Below the pieces are notes generated by a model that saw nothing but the letters and a program-made list of their open reading frames with translations, had not been told where the DNA came from and ran no database searches. A DNA stretch of 64,000 nt from Alteromonas sp. RKMC-009 (GTDB lineage Bacteria > Pseudomonadota > Gammaproteobacteria > Enterobacterales > Alteromonadaceae), in contig NZ_CP031010.1 in NCBI RefSeq assembly GCF_003584565.2, positions 4,030,001 to 4,094,000 on the forward strand. The letters run 5' to 3'. Positions 58,501 to 64,000 of the stretch are shown here, piece after piece. How positions within the stretch are numbered: position 1 is the stretch's first letter; every line of letters begins with the position of its first letter. The position numbers and the translations under genes were made by a program.

Positions 58501-59021
58501 TGCAAAGCAAGATTCAGGTGTCTTCTGTGCCGGGCAAAGGCAGTTGTTTCACCCTGACCATGGGCCGTGCGTCGCCCCGCCGTCAGACTGATCCCGCCAA
58601 GCTGAGCCGCTCTTCAACCTTCAGAGGGGTCCGTGTATTGTGCGTAGATGATCAGCAGGAGAACCTGGATGCGCTTCAAACCTTACTGGAAAAATGGGGA
58701 GTCACAGTCGTGCTGGCAAATAACTGGGACGACGCAATACGTCAGGCAGATATATTCTCACCGCAAATTCTGTTAATGGATTATCAGTTAGGGCCGGGCC
58801 AGAACGGGCTTGATCTGATTGAGGCTATCCGCCGGCATCTGGATATCGTCGTGCCGGCATCACTGGTCACGGCTAATCATGAAGAAAGTCTGATTGCACA
58901 GTGTAAAGAACAGGGCGTGAACTACCTCACCAAGCCTTTAAAACCAGCCAAACTGAGAGCGTTATTACAAAGTTTGACCCGGCATATAAAAGATAACCGC
59001 AGGGAGCCACGGCAGCAGTAG
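55557..59021 (+). CDS. crbS: Hybrid sensor kinase with SSS-transporter-like sensor (CrbS type)
   Basis: A 1154-residue protein: an N-terminal solute-symporter-like membrane domain with about 13 helices (1-500), a PAS domain (about 615-735) and coiled coil. A HisKA domain with phospho-His799 (ALASHDVLQPLNAAK) follows, then a HATPase domain (LVQNLLSNAVKYT, VRDTGIGI, GVGLGLGVV) and a C-terminal REC domain with Asp1075 (ILLMDYQLG). In Vibrio the homologue CrbS with CrbR activates acs for acetate use. The start is uncertain: ATG 55557 has AAAAGG directly before it, and ATG 55572 gives a more usual N terminus. It is divergent from the acetate symporter genes. Confidence 0.9.
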   Translation: MYIKTMTFAWVSLALVYLFFLFYIASWGDKNSPTARWLTSHPAIYSLALAIYCTAWTFFGAVGSASRDTWIYLPILLGPVLVYVLGYKFIYKMTLVSKKQHINTIADFIASRYGKRQGVALLVTLIALLATIPYIALQLKAIGSTFQLLTQQPNSHFIIIVATLFIAIFAIYFGTKQTDVTEYRRGLMLAISFESSIKLTALVLVAIVGYSAWQATDNPEQFNTFFSDEALSQFGSYSFISQTIMAAAAVVCLPRQFHVAIIDNLSLGHLKTARWLFPLYLGITAAVIPVIAIAGNAIFAGQNVEPDTYVLSMAIYSESALLQIIVFIGGLSAATAMIIVATLTLSTMLTNDVILPRVLLTKHSNPGNKDYGRRIRLIRRIVIGLILLLAFLYHQQMTNSRSLHSIGLIAFSLVIQLIPAIVGGLYWKRAHAHGVYAGLVAGLVTWVLWLVLPLVNDSATTLQQNEQISQGALISLAANFAAYIGFSLFAPARLVDRIQAEAFVSPADNRTASNRRHNTHVTIADLITLLSTFMGSGRCEQLVEEYQQLNHCKINRAETPDESFMAFSERALGGVIGASSAKALIDSILKGKKLDFTEIINFFDDTTQAMQFNMTALLTSLENMDQGISVIDKHLNLVAWNKRYTALYNYPDGMLAVGTPIEKLVRYNAEKGEFGAGDVEIQIEKRLEHLRSGTPHRFTRQRSDGRVIEMVGNPLPGGGFVTSFNDITGHIEIQQALEESNINLEARIKKRTEEVHSINAELRLEIERRSEAEKELIRARKAAEDANASKTRFLALASHDVLQPLNAAKLYVTALEEAELSAPVKDIVTKLNHSVTSSEALIGTLLDISRLDQGELKPSVEAVHLPALLSQLTDEMGMRAREKGLQLRARIRDCWVLGDKTFLYRIVQNLLSNAVKYTESGKVLLTVRPRGDRVLIEVRDTGIGISSEQQGMIFSDFYRTHESAEHGVGLGLGVVRRLSQQMQSKIQVSSVPGKGSCFTLTMGRASPRRQTDPAKLSRSSTFRGVRVLCVDDQQENLDALQTLLEKWGVTVVLANNWDDAIRQADIFSPQILLMDYQLGPGQNGLDLIEAIRRHLDIVVPASLVTANHEESLIAQCKEQGVNYLTKPLKPAKLRALLQSLTRHIKDNRREPRQQ

Positions 59022-59048
59022 ATTGCCGGCTGGCTCCGGAGAAGAAAT

Positions 59049-59708
59049 TTACGCTTTGGGCGGGGTTTGCCTCTCGCCCTGAACGGGTGAAGTGGCCGGA
59101 ACAGGCTGTACCGGCGTCTGGCTGTCTGCTGATTGCACGTTCGTACCGTTAGCGGCAGTGACCTTGCCTAATGTTCCCCAGCGCCCCTTCGGATTAACCA
59201 GAACAGGCCGGGTAAGGATCAGGTTATTCGGATACAGCACCGTTTCGCGATCCTGCGTGACCAGACGGGTGTTGAACAGATTGATGTCGGCTATGTAACC
59301 TTCAATGAAGTTGTCGCCATCGAGAATACGCACATAATTCCCCCGCCGGTATGTCACATTCGTCAGCAGAATAAAGTATGCGGTAACGTTACTGATCAGC
59401 GACCAGTTCGCGAAAAGGGCGACACCCAGTAAGGTAAGAATTGACGTAGACAGCACCAGCAGGCCGGAAATATCCACACCCCAGGCAATCAGTATTAACG
59501 CCAGGGTGACAGTGGCACTTAAAATTCTGGCAGTAAACAACCCTTTCAGCGCACTGGAAGATTTGAGTTTACTCTTTTCTACATTCTTTTCGAGACGGGG
59601 GATGGCAAAACGGGTCATCAGCAAATAAAGCAACAGCATGACCGCTGTCCAAATCACGTTGGTCTGGTAAGTTTCCAGCCAGCGCGTCACTTGTTCCAAC
59701 CACTGCAT
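59049..59708 (-). CDS. Small mechanosensitive channel, MscS family
   Basis: A 219-residue protein with three membrane helices (TAVMLLLYLLMTRFAIP, TARILSATVTLALILIAW, then GLLVLSTSILTLLGVALFANWSLISNVTAYFILL) and the MscS beta domain (YRRGNYVRILDGDNFIEGYIADINLFNTRLV). It is shorter than E. coli MscS (286), missing most of the C-terminal alpha-beta domain; the tail is a Pro/Thr-rich stretch. It would open on membrane stretch in osmotic down-shock. The start at 59708 has AGGAA 6 nt upstream; an in-frame start at 59753 is less likely. Confidence 0.87.
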   Translation of the reverse strand: MQWLEQVTRWLETYQTNVIWTAVMLLLYLLMTRFAIPRLEKNVEKSKLKSSSALKGLFTARILSATVTLALILIAWGVDISGLLVLSTSILTLLGVALFANWSLISNVTAYFILLTNVTYRRGNYVRILDGDNFIEGYIADINLFNTRLVTQDRETVLYPNNLILTRPVLVNPKGRWGTLGKVTAANGTNVQSADSQTPVQPVPATSPVQGERQTPPKA

Positions 59709-59978
59709 GGTAAGTTCCTGAACAGATGTTAATTGTCGCGTTTTCGCGGGCACAAAAACCGGAAAAAAAGTAAACCGGACAACCCCTGACCGGGTACCCT
59801 ATACTGAATTATCGACACGACAAAAAATGAAAATCACAAAGAGGCAAAATTATATCACCTCTTATGTCCGGTTCGTATTATATTATTAACTAAAGCTTTG
59901 GTCTGTCTGTGTTTTCATCCGCACCTGTTCGCCGGATGCAGCAGCCCTTATTCTACCATTACAGGTGTAATAAAAATT

Positions 59979-60884
59979 ATGCGTATCGCAATTCTGTCCC
60001 GCAATCCTAAACTTTACTCCACCCGCCGGCTACTGGAAGCAGGCAGAGAGAAAGGCCATGAAGTCGATATTATCGACACCATGCACTGCTACATGGATAT
60101 TACCAGTGCCAGGCCTTCAGTAAGGTACAAAGGTAAGCGGTTGCCGTTCTATGACGCGGTAATACCCCGTATCGGTGCATCCGTCAGTTTCTACGGCACC
60201 TCTGTTGTCCGTCAGTTCGAAATGATGGGGACTTACAGTATTAACGAATCGGTTGCTATCAGCCGTTCGCGGGACAAATTACGTTCATTGCAGCTGTTAT
60301 CCCGTAAAGGCATTGGTTTGCCACGTACAGGCTTCGCCCATCATCCGGATAACATTGAAGATCTGATTAAAAACGTGGGTGGCGCACCGGTGGTGATTAA
60401 ACTACTGGAAGGTACTCAGGGTATTGGCGTGGTACTGGGGGAAACCCAGAAAGCCGCAGAGTCAATCATTGAGGCCTTTATGGGTTTGAATGCCAGCATT
60501 CTGATCCAGGAATATATTAAAGAAGCCGGTGGCTCTGATATCCGCTGTTTCGTTGTCGGTGATAAAGTGGTTGCGGCCATGAAACGCCAGGCGGCACCCG
60601 GTGAATTCCGCTCTAACCTGCACCGGGGCGGCTCAGCCAGTCTGGTGCGCTTGTCACCGGAAGAAAGAAAAACGGCTATTGCAGCGGCAAAGACCATGGG
60701 TCTGAATTGCTGTGGTGTAGATATTCTCCGCTCTAACCACGGTCCGGTGGTGATGGAAGTAAACTCGTCACCGGGTCTGGAAGGTATTGAAGCCGCCACC
60801 AAAAAAGATGTGGCGGGCATGATTATCGACTTTATTGCCAAATCAGCAAAACCGGGCAACACCCGTACACGAGGTAAAGGTTAA
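59979..60884 (+). CDS. rimK: ATP-grasp alpha-L-glutamate ligase RimK
   Basis: This 301-residue enzyme is the size of E. coli RimK (300). It starts with [18 protein letters not shown]; the frame extends upstream, but this start matches the family. ATP-grasp motifs are present: [37 protein letters not shown] and [11 protein letters not shown]. RimK adds glutamate residues to the C terminus of ribosomal protein S6, or makes poly-glutamate. It overlaps the next gene by 1 nt, forming a rimK / aspartoacylase-like / rimB operon. Confidence 0.93.
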   Translation: MRIAILSRNPKLYSTRRLLEAGREKGHEVDIIDTMHCYMDITSARPSVRYKGKRLPFYDAVIPRIGASVSFYGTSVVRQFEMMGTYSINESVAISRSRDKLRSLQLLSRKGIGLPRTGFAHHPDNIEDLIKNVGGAPVVIKLLEGTQGIGVVLGETQKAAESIIEAFMGLNASILIQEYIKEAGGSDIRCFVVGDKVVAAMKRQAAPGEFRSNLHRGGSASLVRLSPEERKTAIAAAKTMGLNCCGVDILRSNHGPVVMEVNSSPGLEGIEAATKKDVAGMIIDFIAKSAKPGNTRTRGKG

Positions 60885-61912
60885 TGGCAGAAAAAGCACT
60901 GGAAATTGGTGGTCAGCGTATTCTGCCCGGCGAAAGCAAAAAGATTGAGCTTGAAATGCCGCCGCTTTATACCGCTACCAACATGAGTATTCCGGTCTAT
61001 GTAAAACGTGGTAAACGACCCGGCCCGACTATGTTCGTGTCGGCGGCTATCCACGGTGATGAACTGAATGGCATTGAAATTGTAGGCCGTCTTATTCACT
61101 CCAAAGCGATTGAAAGGCTTCGCGGAACACTTATCGCTGTGCCTATGGTGAATGTGTACGGTGTACTGAACCAGTCGCGTTACCTGCCTGACCGCAGAGA
61201 TCTGAACCGCAGCTTTCCCGGCAGCAAAAAAGGCTCTCTGGCAGGCCGTCTGGCGAACCTCTTTTTTAAAGAAGTGGTGAGCAAGTGTGATATCGGCATC
61301 GACCTGCATACCGGTGCCATACACCGCAGTAACCTGCCGCAGATCCGCGCGAACCTGGACGATCCGGAAGTACTGGGAATGGCGAAAGCATTCGGTGTAC
61401 CGGTATTACTGAACGCAGATTTGAGGGATGGCAGTCTGCGTCAGGCCGCCAGCGAAGATGGCGTAAAGATTCTGTTGTACGAGGCAGGCCAGGCACTGCG
61501 TTATGACGAGTTTTCTATCCGCGCAGGCGTAAGAGGCATTATTAACACCATGCGCCACGTGGGCATGCTGAACAAGAGTCGCAGTAAAGGTCACGACATT
61601 AAGCGCTTTATTGCCAGGGAAAGTGGCTGGGTGCGGGCACCGGAAAGTGGTCTGGTGAATCACATCGCCCAGTTAGGTGACCATATTGTTAAAGGTGACA
61701 AGCTGGCGACGATTTCCAATCCTTTCGGTGAGGTACTGGAAATTATGTACAGTCCTATGGATGGTGTAATTGTAGGTAAGCAGAATATTCCGCTGGCGCA
61801 GGAAGGCGAAGCGATTTATCACATCGGCTACTTCAAACAACCTGACACGGTGGCTGAACACGTAGAATTACTACAGGATAACCTGGTAACAACCGAACAA
61901 TCCCAACCATAG
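60884..61912 (+). CDS. Succinylglutamate desuccinylase / aspartoacylase family zinc enzyme
   Basis: A 342-residue M14-like amidohydrolase. Zinc ligands are His57 and Glu60 (AAIHGDELNGIE) and a later His in DLHTG; NRSFPG is the substrate-binding arginine loop. The C-terminal about 80 residues form a barrel-sandwich domain (SGLVNHIAQLGDHIVKGDKLATI). The family removes acyl groups from amino acids. Its tight linkage to rimK suggests that it trims or recycles glutamyl tails or related peptides, not AstE metabolism, since no arginine succinyltransferase genes are near. Confidence 0.87.
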   Translation: MAEKALEIGGQRILPGESKKIELEMPPLYTATNMSIPVYVKRGKRPGPTMFVSAAIHGDELNGIEIVGRLIHSKAIERLRGTLIAVPMVNVYGVLNQSRYLPDRRDLNRSFPGSKKGSLAGRLANLFFKEVVSKCDIGIDLHTGAIHRSNLPQIRANLDDPEVLGMAKAFGVPVLLNADLRDGSLRQAASEDGVKILLYEAGQALRYDEFSIRAGVRGIINTMRHVGMLNKSRSKGHDIKRFIARESGWVRAPESGLVNHIAQLGDHIVKGDKLATISNPFGEVLEIMYSPMDGVIVGKQNIPLAQEGEAIYHIGYFKQPDTVAEHVELLQDNLVTTEQSQP

Positions 61913-61940
61913 GTTGACTACCTTTGTTAGAGGAACACTG

Positions 61941-62390
61941 ATGCAAGAGCAACAAAAACGCTTGATAGGTGCACTGGAATATTGTGATTTACCCGAGCTC
62001 ACCATTAACGACCTGACAATCCGGGTCGATACGGGGGCGGCAACGTCGTCATTACATGTCGATAATATCGACGAGTTCGACCGTGACGGCGATTTATGGG
62101 TGAGTTTCGATATTCATCCTGACATTCACAATGTAGACAGCATTGTGCGCCGTGAGGCGAAAGTCGTCGCCCGCAAGAAGGTGAAAAGCTCCACGGCAAC
62201 CCTGGAGCGCAGATATGTTATCGACACGGAAGTGGTGATGTCCGGTGAAGCCTGGCGGATCCAGTTAACACTCACCGACCGGCGTGAAATGACTTATCTT
62301 ATGTTGTTTGGCAGAGAAGCCATGAACGGGCGCTTTATTGTAGACCCGGAACATGAGTTTATTCTGACGGAAAAACGTCCCGCCGGATAA
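61941..62390 (+). CDS. rimB: Retropepsin-like aspartic protease, RimB type (COG4067)
   Basis: A 149-residue protein with the retropepsin signature RVDTGAATSSLHV (Asp30-Thr-Gly) and LLFGREAMNGRF near the C terminus. It is often annotated as ATP-dependent zinc protease, though the motif is of the aspartic type. In pseudomonads RimB works with RimK to control glutamylation of S6. The start at 61941 has GAGGAA 5 nt upstream. Its stop directly abuts that of crbR. Confidence 0.85.
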   Translation: MQEQQKRLIGALEYCDLPELTINDLTIRVDTGAATSSLHVDNIDEFDRDGDLWVSFDIHPDIHNVDSIVRREAKVVARKKVKSSTATLERRYVIDTEVVMSGEAWRIQLTLTDRREMTYLMLFGREAMNGRFIVDPEHEFILTEKRPAG

Positions 62391-63032
62391 TTATTTCGGC
62401 GGCTCGAGCTCAAGCTGGGAGGCAATCAGTACCGCCTGTGTACGGTTGTTAATACCCAGCTTCTTAAAGATAGCGGTGACGTGTGCTTTCACCGTTGCCT
62501 CTGCGATATCCAGGTTATAGCCAATTTGCTTATTCAGCAAACCATCCCGCATGTAACACAGCACTTTGTACTGAGAAGGTGTTAACGACGCCACTTTATC
62601 TGCCAGTTCAGAAAACGCTTCGTCGACCTCTTCAATCTTTTCACTCACCGATTCCGGTAACCAGATATCACCGTCAAGAATAGACTGCACAGCATTAGCG
62701 ATATCGCCGGAACTGGCTGTTTTCGGAATGAATCCCAGCGCGCCCACGCCGACAATTTTAGAGATAATGGCAGCGTCCTCTGTACCGGAGACAACGGCTA
62801 CAGGAAGCTCGGGATAAAGTTTACGGATGTGCACCAGACCAAACATGTCATGGCTGCCGGGCATATGTAAATCGAGAAGAAGCAGGTCGATATCTTCTTT
62901 TTCGAGGATATCGACCGTGGTAGTCAGATCGCCGGCTTCCCGTAGAATGAGATCCGGCAGGGTTAACGATAACGCTCCCCGCAGTGCATCCCGGTACAGC
63001 GGATGGTCATCAGCAATCAGCAGCGTTATCAT
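62391..63032 (-). CDS. crbR: LuxR-family response regulator (CrbR type)
   Basis: A 213-residue regulator: REC domain with phospho-Asp54 (LLLLDLHMPG) and Lys104 (PKTASSG), then a LuxR helix-turn-helix (LTPSQYKVLCYMRDGLLNKQIGYNLDIAEATVKAHVTAIFKKLGI). It starts 9 nt after the acs stop, so it is probably in one operon with acs. With CrbS it would activate acs and acetate uptake (known for Vibrio; inferred here). Confidence 0.9.
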   Translation of the reverse strand: MITLLIADDHPLYRDALRGALSLTLPDLILREAGDLTTTVDILEKEDIDLLLLDLHMPGSHDMFGLVHIRKLYPELPVAVVSGTEDAAIISKIVGVGALGFIPKTASSGDIANAVQSILDGDIWLPESVSEKIEEVDEAFSELADKVASLTPSQYKVLCYMRDGLLNKQIGYNLDIAEATVKAHVTAIFKKLGINNRTQAVLIASQLELEPPK

Positions 63033-63041
63033 TCTTTTCCC

Positions 63042-64000
63042 TTATTTGTTTAAGCGCTCCTCGATGAGTGTATCAACAACGGAAGGATCCGCCAACGTTG
63101 AGGTATCACCAAGTTGCTCATGCTCGTTAGCGGCAATCTTACGCAGAATGCGGCGCATAATCTTACCTGAGCGAGTTTTAGGCAGTCCGCGGGACCACTG
63201 AATCATATCCGGTGTGGCAATCGGGCTCAGTTCCTGACGTACCCACGCACGCAGTTCTTTCGTCAGCGCCTCATCAGGCTCAATACCTTCGTTAGGGGTA
63301 ACGTACACATAGATACCCTGCCCTTTGATATCGTGGGGATACCCCACCACCGCAGCTTCAGCCACTTTAGGGTGAGCCACCAGCGCACTTTCAATTTCAG
63401 CAGTACCTAAGCGGTGACCGGAAACGTTCAGTACATCGTCCACGCGACCTGTGATCCAGTAGTATCCGTCTTCATCACGACGGGCACCGTCACCGGTAAA
63501 GTACACGCCTTTGTAGGCACTGAAGTAAGTCTGGATAAAGCGCTCATGATCACCGTAAACAGTACGGGCCTGGCTCGGCCAGCTGTCTTTAATCACCAGG
63601 TTACCTTCAGCGGCACCTTCCAGATCATTCCCGTCTGCATCAAACAGCGCAGGCTGGATGCCAAAGAACGGACGGGAAGCCGAGCCCGGTTTAAGTGGCG
63701 TCGCACCCGGCAGCGGAGTAATCATCATGCCGCCGGTTTCCGTTTGCCACCAGGTATCCATGATGGGACAACGGCTCTGACCAATCACGCGGTAATACCA
63801 TTCCCATGCTTCCGGGTTAATTGGTTCACCCACAGACCCTAACAGACGCAGAGAAGACAAATCGCAACCTTCCACCGGCGCTTCACCATGTGCCATCAGG
63901 GCGCGGATTGCAGTAGGTGCTGTGTACAGGCTGTTCACCTTGTACTTTTCTACTACCTGAGCAATACGGCGTACGTCAGGGTAAGTAGGCACACCTTCAA
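63042..64000 (-). CDS. acs: Acetyl-CoA synthetase, C-terminal part (start beyond window)
   Basis: The last about 319 codons of an enzyme of about 645 residues; the frame is still open at base 64000. It turns acetate, ATP and CoA into acetyl-CoA. Visible motifs are [59 protein letters not shown], and [17 protein letters not shown], in which the Lys is the family's regulatory acetylation site. It is followed by crbR on the same strand. Confidence 0.96.
   Translation of the reverse strand, partial: EGVPTYPDVRRIAQVVEKYKVNSLYTAPTAIRALMAHGEAPVEGCDLSSLRLLGSVGEPINPEAWEWYYRVIGQSRCPIMDTWWQTETGGMMITPLPGATPLKPGSASRPFFGIQPALFDADGNDLEGAAEGNLVIKDSWPSQARTVYGDHERFIQTYFSAYKGVYFTGDGARRDEDGYYWITGRVDDVLNVSGHRLGTAEIESALVAHPKVAEAAVVGYPHDIKGQGIYVYVTPNEGIEPDEALTKELRAWVRQELSPIATPDMIQWSRGLPKTRSGKIMRRILRKIAANEHEQLGDTSTLADPSVVDTLIEERLNK

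Noticed and set aside
60884..61912. Calling this gene astE (succinylglutamate desuccinylase of arginine breakdown)
   Set aside because: No other ast genes are near and it is tightly joined to rimK and rimB; only family membership is supported.

Overview
The window looks like a chromosomal segment from a marine gammaproteobacterium of the Alteromonadales, most likely Alteromonas or a close relative. This is inferred from the complete Na+-pumping NQR operon with apbE and nqrM, FabV as enoyl reductase, large Oar-like TonB receptors, a CrbS/CrbR-type acetate switch beside acs, and moderate GC. It is dense, ordinary chromosome with one insertion sequence, one tRNA gene, no rRNA, no CRISPR array and no prophage. 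Assignments rest on reading motifs and gene order by eye; no database search was possible.

Layout. 0-1.3 kb: the C-terminal part of a secreted subtilisin. 1.4-8.5 kb (minus strand): nqrABCDEF-apbE-nqrM, the sodium-pumping respiratory complex with its flavin transferase and Fe-S maturation factor. 9.2-14 kb: fabV, fklB and ppc. 14.0-15.5 kb: an IS3-family (IS150-like) element inserted in the loop of the ppc terminator. 15.5-23.3 kb: a divergent, apparently Fur-controlled locus. One arm encodes a DUF4198 protein, an eight-EF-hand protein and an ApbE-like/DUF2271 protein. The other encodes a haem-type TonB receptor, a PepSY-like membrane protein and a membrane-tethered flavodoxin-reductase fusion. 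This is the most interesting region. 23.4-25 kb: divergent mdh and argR. 25.3-31.1 kb: a tripartite RND efflux operon. 31.2-38 kb: two tandem paralogous Oar-like TonB receptors.

38-40.6 kb: a long intergenic region with two perfect 12-bp hairpins, then an unrecognised pair (PhnD-like binding protein plus a two-TM protein). 40.8-42.6 kb: uridine kinase and a nucleoside transporter. 42.8-46.7 kb: a 2OG-Fe(II) oxygenase, a transglutaminase-like/TPR lipoprotein, an orphan ParA and glutaredoxin 2. 46.8-50.2 kb: a cyclic-di-GMP/phosphorelay group (REC-GGDEF, Hpt, and a convergent EAL protein). 50.55 kb: tRNA-Leu(CAG). 50.7-64 kb: acetate uptake and its control. DUF4212 protein, ActP-like symporter, cNMP-CBS-DUF294 protein and an exonuclease lie on the minus strand; the sensor kinase crbS is divergent; crbR and acs (cut by the window end) follow after a rimK / aspartoacylase-like / rimB protein-modification cluster and a small MscS channel.

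How they work together. Three themes recur. (1) Flavin and electron transfer: canonical ApbE flavinylates NqrB and NqrC at SGAT motifs, and a second ApbE-like protein 13 kb away carries a similar GAT motif in a locus that looks built to move electrons across the membrane for iron or haem. (2) Outer-membrane import: three TonB receptors and a secreted protease suggest scavenging. (3) Acetate: transporter, sensor, regulator and Acs sit within about 11 kb.
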